From the NCBI RefSeq assembly GCF_029664245.1, contig NZ_JANAIE010000006.1, forward strand, positions 96,935-160,934: a DNA stretch of 64,000 nt. Reading direction: 5' to 3'. This DNA is from Profundicola chukchiensis (GTDB lineage: Bacteria > Bacteroidota > Bacteroidia > Flavobacteriales > Weeksellaceae). Both the position numbers and the translations under genes were made by a program. Position 1 is the first letter of the stretch. Each line of letters opens with the position of its first letter. The notes below the pieces were generated by a model. It searched no databases, was not told where the DNA came from, and saw only the letters and a program-made list of their open reading frames with translations. Below are positions 46,300 through 56,300 of the stretch, in pieces.

Positions 46300-47100
46300 T
46301 GGGTGTTTTTGGAGAGGCAAGTATATAGTAGAAGGGTGTTTTTAAACAGACTCTGAATCAAGTTCAGAGTGACGACTTGGTTTGGTTTAGGGTTTAGAGT
46401 GTAGAGTGTAGAGTGTAAAGTTGAGGGTTTAGGGTTTTCTGTCACATGGAGGAGTTTTTCTCCTTAGTGAAAAATGTATCGAAATGTCGACAGAAAGGTA
46501 ATATGACAACCTTCGCGCTTCTCTTGTCTAAGGCTTCGATACAATTTTGCATTGCAAAATCCCTCAGCCTGACAAGAGAGATTCCGCATCAAGTGCGGAA
46601 TGACGCCTTGGGTTTGTAATGCTCGGGGTGCCCAGGCGCATGTCATTCCGGGCTTGACCCGGAATCTAGTATTGTTAATCGAAGAATGTTTTGTTTTTAA
46701 CCTTTGTGTTTAGGTGCAACCCAGCTGCTCCACTTTTAAGGGGAGCTGTCCGCAGGACTGAGGGGTTCTTAATGTTAGTTTATAGTTTATAGTTTATGGT
46801 TTTCTGTCACATTGAGTGAATTTATCATTAGAAAAATTTGTATCGAAATGTCGTTAGAAAGGGTGTTAGAGGCTTAAGCTTAAACAGACTCTGAATCAAG
46901 TTCAGAGTGACGCATCGGGTTTGTTTAGTTTAGGGTTTACGGTTCGCAGTTCTGTGCTTGCAGAACAATTCAAAATTTAGAATTCAAAATTCATCATTTC
47001 TTCTCTTGTCTTAGGCTTCGATACAATTTTGTTTCACAAAATCACTCAGCCTGACAAGAGGATGTGTTTTAAGGTGTTGAAAATCAGTAACTAGGAAAAA
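46300..47100. repeat. Palindromic repeat island, part 1
   Basis: No credible gene. It carries family 1 hairpins (GTC + 8-bp stem + CTTGA loop + stem + TCT) at 46348-46373, 46580-46604, 46642-46669 and 46886-46911, and family 2 elements at 46434-46497, 46521-46578, 46801-46861 and 47003-47060. Low-complexity TTTAGGGT/TAGAGTG tracts precede family 2 copies (46385-46433, 46775-46800). The open frames at 46215-46445 and 46464-46646 are products of the repeats. Confidence 0.9.
46602..46780 (+). repeat. Composite repeat block, copy 1 (second copy at 48659-48836)
   Basis: About 178 bases are nearly identical between the two copies. Each contains the family 1 hairpin ATTCCGGG-CTTGA-CCCGGAAT, then TTAATCGAAGAAT, then an element reading GCAACCCAGCTGCTCCAC, TTTTAAGGGGAGCTGTCC and GCAGGACTGAGGGGTTCTT. 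In that element the CAGCTGCTCC and GGGGAGCTG segments can pair. Confidence 0.8.
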
Positions 47101-47181
47101 CGACGAGTAAACTCGTTAATTTTGCTTAGAATATTTAATGTATAAGGCTTAAATTAGTAGTAAATCTATTGGTTAATTAGG

Positions 47182-47454
47182 GTGATGAAACTTAGTTATG
47201 TACTAAATCAGCAATATTCTCAAATAAAGGAATTCTTTTCCTTTGTTGAGTTTTTACTTATATCTTTCCTCAACTTACTTTTTAAGCTAAATCTTGAAGT
47301 TTATGAAAAAGCATTAAAATTCCAGAAAGAAAGTAATATTATAGGAATTATTTTGTCTATGAAAACCTCCTCAATTTTAAGTTTAGGAATTGAAGTTGTA
47401 AACTATTTTGAGAATACGAAAACTAAATCTTTTCGGAGGTGTATTTTGACTTAA
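47182..47454 (+). CDS. Possible small membrane-associated protein within the repeat island
   Basis: A 90-codon frame with a hydrophobic middle (FFSFVEFLLISFLNLLFKLN) in a 350-base stretch free of the island repeats. No family is recognised. The main support is position: a strong hairpin terminator starts 27 bases after its stop, so something is transcribed through here. A -7-like TAATTTTG is at 47117-47124 without a good -33. It could equally be a relic or a small RNA gene. Confidence 0.3.
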   Translation: MMKLSYVLNQQYSQIKEFFSFVEFLLISFLNLLFKLNLEVYEKALKFQKESNIIGIILSMKTSSILSLGIEVVNYFENTKTKSFRRCILT

Positions 47455-47481
47455 AATAAGACATAAGCGATTTTTATAGCA

Positions 47482-47513
47482 TAGCCTGAAATCAAATTTC
47501 AGGCTATTTTTTT
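47482..47513 (+). terminator. Rho-independent terminator inside the repeat island
   Basis: TAGCCTGAAAT and ATTTCAGGCTA form an 11-bp perfect stem around CAA and are followed by a run of T. Confidence 0.8.
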
Positions 47514-47519
47514 GCTAAA

Positions 47520-47643
47520 AACATCCGCATAATCTGCGAATTTCATCCGCATCTTTTGCAAATTTCATCCGCATAAAGTTGTTACATTATCCGCATAAAG
47601 TGATTTGTTCATCTGCATGAAATAAAATTTCATGCAGATGAAC
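47520..47643. repeat. CCGCAT direct repeats ending in a 17-bp perfect palindrome
   Basis: Four degenerate direct copies of ATCCGCAT(A) lie at about 47523, 47546, 47568 and 47589. They run into a perfect inverted repeat at 47607-47643, with arms GTTCATCTGCATGAAAT and ATTTCATGCAGATGAAC around AAA. There is no T tract. From 47644 to 47900 I see nothing recognisable. Confidence 0.7.
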
Positions 47644-47904
47644 AAAATTTTATCCGAAATCATCGATTTTGAGCATCATGTAGCACTAATTTTGCTTCAA
47701 ATATCTCGCGTTTTGGGTCTGTTTTATGGCTGAAAAAAGTCTTTATCGAGTTGTTTTTTTGCAAATTTTGTGGGTGAAATTTGGTTTAATTTGGGTGTTT
47801 TTTACTAAGAATTGAATCAAAATTTAACACCCTATACCTGCTGATTTTTGCTCGGAATTTGAAGTTTTTGGGTTATAAGTATTTCGCTGGTTTTTACTTC
47901 TAGG

Positions 47905-49130
47905 TTTAGTTTAGAGTGTAGGGTTTAGAGTTTAGGGCTTTCTGTCACATTGAGTGTTTTTCTCTATCGAGAAAAATGTATCGAAATGTCGACAGAAAGG
48001 GAGCATTACAAGCATCGCGCTTCTCTTGTCTTAGGCTTCGTTACAATTTTGTTGTACAAAATCACTCAGCCTGACAAGAGGATACACGACTTAAATTATA
48101 TTTAAACAAATTAAACAAATTAAACAAATTAAACAATTTTAAACTAGCCTTAAACCTTCCTAGCAGAAGACTCTGAATCAAGTTCAGAATGACGCCTTGG
48201 GTTGGTTTAGGGTTTAGAGTGTAAAGTTGAGGGTTTAGGGTTTTCTGTCACATTGAGTGTTTTTCTCGTTAGAGAAAAATGTATCGAAATGTCGACAGAA
48301 TGGGTGTTAGCAGCTTAATCTTAAACAGACTCTGAATCAAGTTCAGAGTGACGCTCCGGGTTTATTTAGTTTAGGGTGTATAGTAATTAGTTTAGGGTTC
48401 ATGGTTCGCAGTTCTGTGCGTGCAGAACAATTCAAAATTTAGAATTTAAAATTCATTATTTCTTCTCTTGTCCAAGGCTTTGATACAATTTTGTTGCACA
48501 AAATCACTCAGCCTGACAAGAGAGATTCCGCATCAAGTGCGGAATGACGCTTCGGGTTTGCATTCATGGATGAAGTTTAAAAAACCTTTAAACCAATTAA
48601 ACAATTTTAAACTAACCTTAAACCACATGAACAGAAGACTCTGAATCAAGTTCAGAGTGACGCCTTGGGTTTGTACTACTCGAGGTGCCCAGGCGCAGGT
48701 CATTCCGGGCTTGACCCGGAATCTAGAATGGTTAATCGAAGAATATTTTTGTTTTTCACCCTGGTTAGGCGCAACCCAGCTGCTCCACTTTTAAGGGGAG
48801 CTGTCCGCAGGACTGAGGGGTTCTTGATGCTAGTTTAGGGTGTAGAGTGTATAGTAATTAGTTTAGGGTTCACGGTTCGTAGTTCTGTGCGTGCAGAAAA
48901 ATTCAAAATTTAGAATTCAAAATTCATCATTTCTTCTCTTGTCCAAGGCTTTGATACAATTTTGTTGTACAAAATCACTCAGCCTGACAAGAAAGATTCC
49001 GCATCAAGTGCGGAATGACGCTTCGGGGTTGCATTTAAGGATGTAGCTTAAACCATCTTTAAACCAATTAAACTACTTTATTAAACAGACTCTGAATCAA
49101 GTTCAGAGTGACGCCTTGGGTTTGCTTTAA
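47905..49130. repeat. Palindromic repeat island, part 2
   Basis: Family 1 hairpins lie at 48168-48193 (one stem mismatch), 48326-48351, 48524-48548, 48636-48661, 48699-48726, 48995-49019 and 49087-49112. Family 2 elements lie at 47938-47998, 48023-48080, 48242-48300, 48465-48522 and 48936-48993. TTTAGGGT/TAGAGTG tracts occur before the family 2 copies, and AAATTAAAC short tandem repeats at ~48105-48140. No gene is supported. Confidence 0.9.
48659..48836 (+). repeat. Composite repeat block, copy 2
   Basis: Nearly identical to 46602-46780 in sequence, order and orientation. It begins inside a family 1 hairpin of a different stem type than the one preceding copy 1, so the block was copied as a unit next to a different neighbour. 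Confidence 0.8.
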
Positions 49131-49194
49131 GGGATGAAATTAAACTACTTTTAAACTATTTAAACAATATTAAACTACTTTTATTCCACCTTAA

Positions 49195-50727
49195 CTATCC
49201 TTTTTTCTTCAAAGAGTATAAGTCTAATCGGCGGGATTTTAAGTTCTTAACGCTTCCTTGTTCGTGTAGTTCTAATAATAAATCTAAATCCACATCCTCA
49301 ATCAAAATCATCTCGGTGTTAGGTGTAGAGGCGGCCTTGATACCATCTGCGGGGAAGGCGAAATCACAGGGTGTGAATACCATCGACTGTGAGTATTGAA
49401 TGTCCATGTTGTGGACTTTTGGTAAGTTACCTACCGATCCTGCAATGGCAACATAACACTCGTTTTCAATCGCACGGGCTTGAGCACAATACCTCACACG
49501 TGAATAACCGTTTTTGGTGTCGGTAAGGAAAGGAACGAATAAAATATCCATGCCTTGGTCCGCTAATAGTCTACCTAACTCAGGAAACTCAACATCATAA
49601 CAAATCAAGATTCCTACTTTTCCGCAATCGGTGTCGAAGGCTTCTATTTTGCTTCCACCTTGTAATCCCCATGCTTTTTCTTCGTCTGGCGTTGGGTGAA
49701 GTTTCTCATATCGCTCAATCGATCCATCTCTGCGGCATAAGAAACCAACATTGTGCAAGGTTTCGTCTATCACCTCTGGCATAGAACCCGTAATGATGTT
49801 AATATTATACTGCACCGCCAATTCAGAGAAACGAATTTTGAAATCTTCGGTATAGTCCGCCAACTTACGAATGGCCTCAGCCTCGCTCAAGTGGTTGTAA
49901 TCAGCCATTAATGGCGCATTAAAATACTCTGGAAATAAAGCAAAATCTGAACGATAACCCGAAAGAGTATTGATAAAATACTCTGCCTGTTCCATAACAT
50001 CCTCAAAATTTGCATAAGGACGCATTTGCCATTGAATTAAACCTAATCTAACAACGGTTTTGTTGGAGTAAAGCGCGCGCTCCTCATTCTCTTCGTAGTA
50101 GATATTATCCCATTCCATTAAGATGGCGTTCTTTTCCGAACGCTTATCGTCTGGAAGGTAATTTCTTAGAATTCTAGTTGGGCGGAAATCATTAGAAATC
50201 TGAAAGTTAAGCACGGGGTCATGAATCTCCTTACTGCTCACTTTGTCTATATATTGTCTTGGTGTCAGTTCGTCTGAGTATTCATGATAATTCGGCATTC
50301 TACCTCCAAAGGCGATTCCTCTTAGGTTTAATTGCTCACACAATTCACGGCGATATTCATAAAGACGTCGACCGAGTTTCATCCCTCTAAAGTCTGGATG
50401 AACAAAAATATCTATACCATATAGTACATTTCCCTTGTTGGTGTGGGTAGAGAAAGTTTCTTTACCGGTGATGGAATCGTAGGTGTGATGGCGATCTACT
50501 TTCTTACCATCAACAATTATGGCTAAGGCAGCCGCTGCAATTTCATCGTTAACTTTTAAAACTACCTGACCTTCTGGGAATTTCTTGATAAGATTTTTGA
50601 TTTGATTCTCTTCCCAGACTACATGTGGCATGCTTTGATAAGAAGCCTCCATGGTAGCGCGCAGGGCCGGATAATCTTTAAGGGTAAGATATTTTAATTC
50701 GATGTTTTCTATGTTCTCGTGTTTCAT
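49195..50727 (-). CDS. GNAT acetyltransferase fused to carbon-nitrogen hydrolase (nitrilase superfamily)
   Basis: A two-domain enzyme of about 510 residues. The N-terminal ~200 residues form a GNAT domain (YGIDIFVHPDFRGMKLGRRL is the acetyl-CoA loop). Residues ~225-500 form a nitrilase-superfamily domain with the catalytic triad visible: Glu in FALFPEYFNAP, Lys in RYEKLHPTPDEE and Cys in VGILICYDVEFPELG. Such fusions are widespread and usually annotated as amidohydrolases of unknown substrate. The start is placed at the ATG at 50727 (MKHENIENIEL) rather than 50763. It is the only confident gene between 46265 and 51805, with repeats on both sides. Confidence 0.9.
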   Translation of the reverse strand: MKHENIENIELKYLTLKDYPALRATMEASYQSMPHVVWEENQIKNLIKKFPEGQVVLKVNDEIAAAALAIIVDGKKVDRHHTYDSITGKETFSTHTNKGNVLYGIDIFVHPDFRGMKLGRRLYEYRRELCEQLNLRGIAFGGRMPNYHEYSDELTPRQYIDKVSSKEIHDPVLNFQISNDFRPTRILRNYLPDDKRSEKNAILMEWDNIYYEENEERALYSNKTVVRLGLIQWQMRPYANFEDVMEQAEYFINTLSGYRSDFALFPEYFNAPLMADYNHLSEAEAIRKLADYTEDFKIRFSELAVQYNINIITGSMPEVIDETLHNVGFLCRRDGSIERYEKLHPTPDEEKAWGLQGGSKIEAFDTDCGKVGILICYDVEFPELGRLLADQGMDILFVPFLTDTKNGYSRVRYCAQARAIENECYVAIAGSVGNLPKVHNMDIQYSQSMVFTPCDFAFPADGIKAASTPNTEMILIEDVDLDLLLELHEQGSVKNLKSRRLDLYSLKKKG

Positions 50728-50809
50728 GCCTAGGATTAATTGTTTGCAAAAATACGAAAGCAAGTCATGTGATTTTAATTTTAAGTTTAAATAATGCTAT
50801 TGGTTGGTG

Positions 50810-51600
50810 GATAGTGTAGAGTTTAGGGTTTAGAGTTTTCTGTCAGGCGTATGTCATGCTGAACTTGATTCAGCATCTAGCGCAAATTTGGTTTTAAATT
50901 TAAAAGATTCCGCATCAAGTGCGGAATGACGCCTTGGTTTAGTTTAGGGTTTAGAGTTTAGAGTGTAGAGTTTTCTGTCACATGGAGGAGGATTTCTCGA
51001 TAGAGAAAAATGTATCGAAATGTCGACAGAAAGGGAGCACGACAACCTTTGCACTTCTCTTGTCTAAGGCTTCGATACAATTTTGTTGCACAAAATCACT
51101 CAGCCTGACAAGAGAGACTTTGCCTCAAGTTCAGAGTGACGCCTTGGGATTGCATTCAAGGATGAACCTTAAAGCATCTTTAAACTAATTAAACAATATT
51201 AAACTACGTTAAGAGAAGACTCTGAATCAAGTTCAGAGTGACGCCTTGGGTTTAGAGTTCAGATTTTAGGGTTCACGGTTCACAGTTCTGTGCGTGTAAT
51301 TAAATTTAAAATTTAGAATTCAAAATTCATCATTTCTTCTCTTGTCTAAGGCTTCGATACAATTTTGTTGCACAAAATCACTCAGCCTGACAAGAGGATA
51401 CACGACTTAAATTATATTTAAACAATCTTAATCCACTTTATTAAAAGACTCTGAATCAAGTTCAGAGTGACGCTTCGGGGTTGCATTCTTGGATGAAGCT
51501 TAAACAAGCTTTAAACTAATTAAACTAATTAAACAATTTTAAGCAACTTTAAACTACTTTATTAAACAGACTCTGAATCAAGTTCAGAGTGACGCCTTGG
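50810..51600. repeat. Palindromic repeat island, part 3
   Basis: Family 1 hairpins lie at 50853-50880, 50906-50930, 51115-51140 (degenerate stem), 51217-51242, 51446-51471 and 51568-51593. Family 2 elements lie at 50971-51033, 51057-51114 and 51339-51396; a truncated left half of one is at ~50836-50845. TTTAGGGT/TAGAGTG tracts are at ~50816-50835 and 50942-50970. The 68-codon frame 50982-51188 is repeat-derived. 51600-51805 holds only the AT-rich upstream region of the next gene. Confidence 0.9.
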
Positions 51601-51805
51601 GTTTTTTTAGCTTGATAGTCTTTGTTGTTGGGCTTTACTTGATGGTTCAAAGTAAAATTTAGGTTAAAAATTGCTGAGAGAGCTGAGAAAACTAAAACAT
51701 TCATAAAGTTTTCCTAAATTCGCGCCTATTAATATTTTAAAATCGGTTGATTTAAAAATGTTTATACAACTAAAAAATCCAAATTTTAACATTTATTATT
51801 AAGGA

Positions 51806-52915
51806 ATGAAAAGAATTTTATTTTCGTTGGCAGTTCTAGCTGCTAGCATGGTATCTAGTCAAGTATTAATTGACGATACCGGAAACACAGAAGCAGCAAT
51901 TGAGGAGTCTGCGGCTTTACAAATTAACTCAAACGATAAGGGTTTACTCTTGCCAAGACTAGCAGAAGAGCCACAAAACGCAGTGGGTGGATTGGTCTAT
52001 TTTGATACCAATGGTAAGTGTTTAAAAGCTTATGACGGAACAGCATGGCAGGTTTTAGGAACGGAATGTGCGCAATTGTACACAGTTTCTATTTCAGTGC
52101 CTGAACGAGTTTATGAAGGTGAAGATCAGGTATTTAACGTTTCTATTTCTCCTGCGGTTGAGCCAGGAACTTCTATTTCTATTGAGTACATTACATCTGA
52201 GATACCGGGTATTCCATTAGACTATATAGATTCTGCAACAGAAGATGAAGATTATGTAGGCGCTAGTGGTACTTTAACTTTTTATGAAGGTGAAACTAAC
52301 AAAACAATATCTGTAACTACTAAAGTGGATGATATTGTTGAAAATTCTGAGCATTATGCTGTTTTAATTTCTTTAGGTGATATTGTAGGCAATGCTAATG
52401 TTAACATTAGTTATGATATTGCCGAAGGCATAATATTAGATAATGATCCAGGAGGTAGTACACCAATCGGAAATTTAGTTCAAAATGGAGGATTTGAAAG
52501 TGGAGGTAGTATAAACTGGTTTAATAATGACAATGGTGTAGTTGTAAGCGATGAATCACAAGAAGGGAATCATTCAATAAAATTTAGTGGGTTAGGTACG
52601 AAAAAATTGAATCAAACTATAACTATAACGCCTGGGGCAACTTATACAATTACATTTTGGTATAAAGTAGCTTCTGGTAATAATATGTCTGCAAGGATTT
52701 GGTCTTATTGGAGAAATGATTCAAGTAATATTTTTTCAAATTCTGATGAACTTCGTGGGCCGTCAGGCGGTTATTTGCAAAATAATAACAATCAATGGAC
52801 AGAGTATACAGTTACTTTAACCGCACCTGCAAATGCTAATAAATTCTATTATGAAGTAAGAGCTTATGGTGGAGCAGTTGTATATTTTGATAACTTCTCT
52901 GTAGTTCAGCAATAA
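51806..52915 (+). CDS. Secreted Calx-beta and carbohydrate-binding-like protein
   Basis: A 369-residue exported protein. It has a signal peptide (MKRILFSLAVLAASMVSSQ), then the short region typical of Bacteroidota surface proteins (NDKGLLLPRLAEEPQNAVGG, CLKAYDGTAWQVLG). Residues ~95-205 are a Calx-beta-like domain (EDYVGASGTLTFYEGETNKT). Residues ~220-369 form a jelly-roll carbohydrate-binding-like domain (NLVQNGGFESGGSINWF to YFDNFSVVQQ). No T9SS sorting domain is visible at the C-terminus, so the anchoring mode is unclear. A strong terminator follows, separating it from the adhesin operon. Confidence 0.8.
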   Translation: MKRILFSLAVLAASMVSSQVLIDDTGNTEAAIEESAALQINSNDKGLLLPRLAEEPQNAVGGLVYFDTNGKCLKAYDGTAWQVLGTECAQLYTVSISVPERVYEGEDQVFNVSISPAVEPGTSISIEYITSEIPGIPLDYIDSATEDEDYVGASGTLTFYEGETNKTISVTTKVDDIVENSEHYAVLISLGDIVGNANVNISYDIAEGIILDNDPGGSTPIGNLVQNGGFESGGSINWFNNDNGVVVSDESQEGNHSIKFSGLGTKKLNQTITITPGATYTITFWYKVASGNNMSARIWSYWRNDSSNIFSNSDELRGPSGGYLQNNNNQWTEYTVTLTAPANANKFYYEVRAYGGAVVYFDNFSVVQQ

Positions 52916-52936
52916 GGATATTTTTTAATATTCACC

Positions 52937-52967
52937 AAAACCCCGCCTGTGCGGGGTTTTTCTTTTT
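52937..52967 (+). terminator. Rho-independent terminator after the Calx-beta protein gene
   Basis: AAACCCCGC and GCGGGGTTT pair around CTGT and are followed by a T-rich tail, 22 bases after the stop. Confidence 0.9.
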
Positions 52968-52993
52968 AACACCATTAGGAAAATAAAATCGAA

Positions 52994-53028
52994 AAGCTTT
53001 AGACGGAAGGTCTGAGGCTTTTTTTTTA
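52994..53028 (+). terminator. Second hairpin with T tract
   Basis: AAGCTTTAGAC and GTCTGAGGCTT pair (with G-U pairs) around GGAAG and are followed by eight T. It may be a backup terminator or the end of a small unannotated transcript. Confidence 0.55.
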
Positions 53029-53292
53029 TGAAGTTAAATCGCGATTCTTTACCTGCTTTTATGAGTTAGAAAGCCTATGATATGTTGGATTTTGTCTTGT
53101 GTTCTCAAGGAAAGTAAAACAGCTGTTTAGGGATATAGGTGGAGAACTTGTTTTAAATAAGTCTAATTATTAAATTTAAGCATTGAAAATTATGTAATTA
53201 ACATAATAATAGCTACATATATATGTATATTTGAATTATCAAATAACTCGACGCAAGGGATAGGTTTAACTTTAGCTTTACTTTGAACGAGC

Positions 53293-53300
53293 TATATTTG
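53293..53300 (+). promoter_or_regulatory. -7 box of the adhesin operon promoter
   Basis: TATATTTG matches TAnnTTTG. A TTTAG at 53271-53275 is at about the right distance for a weak -33. The predicted start of transcription is ~18 bases before the TTG start codon at 53323. A second TATATTTG lies at 53226-53233. Between 53031 and 53220 nothing recognisable is seen. Confidence 0.45.
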
Positions 53301-53322
53301 ACTCACTTTTTATGAACCGATT

Positions 53323-56300
53323 TTGAAAACGCTCTCTACATACAAAAGAAGTCTATGGCGCTATATACTTGTAGCTCTATGGCTTTGTGGTACGCTTACT
53401 ACATGGGGGCAAACCGTGCTGGAAAGAGGAGATGTTGCGATTCTGGGAGTGAATACTAATAATCAACTATGTGGTTCTAATACTGGTTCTGATATTATTT
53501 CGATAGTCTTTCTTAAAGATATAGAAACTGGTACCTCTTTCATTATGACTGATAATGGATATGGTAGAATTAATGATGGCTTTTGGGGGTCGACAGAAGG
53601 AACAATTAGATTTACATACGAAGGTTTACCAATAATTCCCAAAGGTACGGTTGTTAGATTCCAAACACAGATTTCTCCTGACAATATAGTTAAATCCATC
53701 ACTCCATTGTTTTTAGAATGGAACATTGAAAAATTATCTGATGGAAATTTTGCAACTTTCAATATAGGAGTCAACGGCGACCAAATATACATATTAAGTT
53801 CAAATGGATGGGATAATGGAATTGATACACATCAGGCTACCTTTAATGGTGAGGTATATTATGGAATGACAACTTCGAGTTGGTGCACAAATTCTTGTGC
53901 AGGTACATCGTTTTCGCAACTTCATCCTGACATTGCTGATTGTCATTCACTTGAATTGAACGGGCCACCTAAAAAATATTCTATATATAAAGGTTCAACA
54001 GAAGCTACCACAAAGTTAGCATGGTTTGTTCGAATTAATAATCCTAATAATTGGCAGGACTATAATAGTTGTAATGATTATAACTTAAACGATACACTAG
54101 ATTTTATAGAAATTGTTGATTCAGTAGAGTTATTATCAATTAACCCTGATACTATTTGTGAAGGTCAAAGTGCAACCCTAAGCTTTTCTTTGCCAGACAC
54201 AGGTTATAATTATGATGTTGTATATAATGATGGAGAGTCAGATGTATCACTTACAGATATAAATTTTAATCATACTATTTCGGTTAATCCAACGCAAACA
54301 ACAACTTATTCGATAGTTTCAATTTCAATTCATGGTGATTCTTGTCCAATTTTTCCAGATTTGGAAACAACTCAAGTGACTTTAAACGTTAATACATCTA
54401 CTTCATCAATATTTGAAAATTTACCAATAGAATATTGTGAAGGAGAAGATGCTGTACTTTTACCTACAACATCTGATAATGGTGTTGAGGGAACATGGAG
54501 TCCTGCTTCTATTGATACCACTACTCTAGGAACTCAAACTTATACATTTACACCCAATGATGCTTGTTATTCAGAAGCTAGTTTTGATTTAACGGTTGTA
54601 CCAGTCCCTGATAGAGATTATATAATTGAATTAAGTAATTCAGAGCATAATCAAGGCGATCAGCAATTTCAATTAAGAGGAACCTATGAAATGTGTGGGA
54701 ATGATTTGTTTGACTTGCCCTTGGCTGAGCTTCAGGCTCTTTTAGCACATTTTGATTTGGTTTTAACGAGCCCAACGGGAGAAGAGATAGACTTAACTGA
54801 TGAATATACTGATTGGAATGGGATTCTTCGTTTAATAGCACAAATGCAGGGTTTTGTGGAAGAAGGAACCTGGCAAGTACAGGTGTTTTATGAAGATGAT
54901 AATCCAGCTTTGCCTTATAGTGGTTCTACTTGTAGCTGGTCAGGGAGTTTAGAGCTTATTATTCATAGTTCGCCAGATGCTGGAGAAAATGCTACACTTA
55001 CTTTATGTGCGGGCGAAACACCTACGGAAGAGCAGTTGTTTGATACTTTAGGAGGATCGCCTGAACCGGGAGGGACTTGGTCTCAAAATGAAGATATATG
55101 GACTTATACCATTGAGAGTACAGCGCCATGTGGTAATGCTCAATCAACTGTGACTGTCAATTATCAAGCATTGATTATGCCGACATTTAGCTTAAGTTCA
55201 AATTATTGTCAATTTTCTGGTCCACATAATTTACCAACAACTTCGAATAATTCCATTATGGGAGATTGGTTTGAACACGTGTCTGGCAATTATATTCCAA
55301 TATCTGAAATAAATACAGATTTAATTGGAGTTCAAACATTAGTATTTGTACCACACGATGGTCAAGGATGTGTGGATGAATATACAACTACTGTAAACAT
55401 TAGAGATGCTGGTGGAATAGCTTTATACAATGGAAATGATATTGAAGTTCCAGAGAATATTATTGTTTTAGGGGATAATACAAATTATGTTGAATCACTC
55501 GTTCCCGGTAGTAATGGAACATTTACGAACTCAGATGATACACTTTTTACTATTGACCCTAGTACAGGTTTAATTACAACAAATAATAATGGATTGATTG
55601 GTGTTTCAACGGTAACCTATACATTGAATAATGGTTGTATGACCCAAATTCAAATTTCGATTGTTGGACCTAGTTTGCCTGGTGGAGTGGCTATTCCTAG
55701 CGTTTGGATGAAAGCAGATGAGAATCAACATTCATTAACCCGCGTTGTGCGTCCAGGAGGAAGAGTTTCTGAATGGGTAAATACGATGAGTGATAGAGCC
55801 GTAACTCAGATTACTAATTCTAAAAGACCTAGTTATATTGAAAATGACGCGAAATCATTTAATTATCATAGATATATCAAGTTTAATGCGGATAACCAAC
55901 AAGTATTATTTAGAACACCTCCTTTAGATTATATTCATGTCCTAAACTCTACATTCTTTAATGTTTCTACGGCTCTTCCGGATTTGAATTCTGTTTTAAT
56001 GACTTATAGAATCAGGCAACATTATGCTTTTATGTATAGGCCACACAGCAATGTTGAAACCGAAAATATTTATACAGCAGAGGGAGAAGAAACATCTTCA
56101 TTATATCAAAATATTGTCAACTTAAATAGTGCTGCTCTTGGTCAGGATTATTATTCAAATGATGTTGCACGTATATTTGGATCGGTTGATAGTGCGTCTG
56201 ACATTAAAGGTTTTGTGAATGAGGATATTCGCTCATTAAGTTTGAGAACACAAATACCTAAGAATTGGTATCAACCAAAATTTTCAATTGGAGCAAGAGA

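Noticed and set aside
46385..46439. Telomere or chromosome end suggested by TTTAGGGT tracts
   Set aside because: Tracts are short, degenerate and internal, with normal genes on both sides; they belong to the repeat cassettes.
46215..46646. Short minus-strand frames in the repeat island (46215-46445, 46464-46646)
   Set aside because: They consist of the repeated hairpins and TTTAGGGT tracts and would recur wherever the repeats do.
50982..51188. 68-codon frame in island part 3
   Set aside because: It is made entirely of family 1 and family 2 repeats.
46342..51600. CRISPR array
   Set aside because: Repeats are palindromic, of several kinds and orientations, with unequal spacing and no cas genes nearby.
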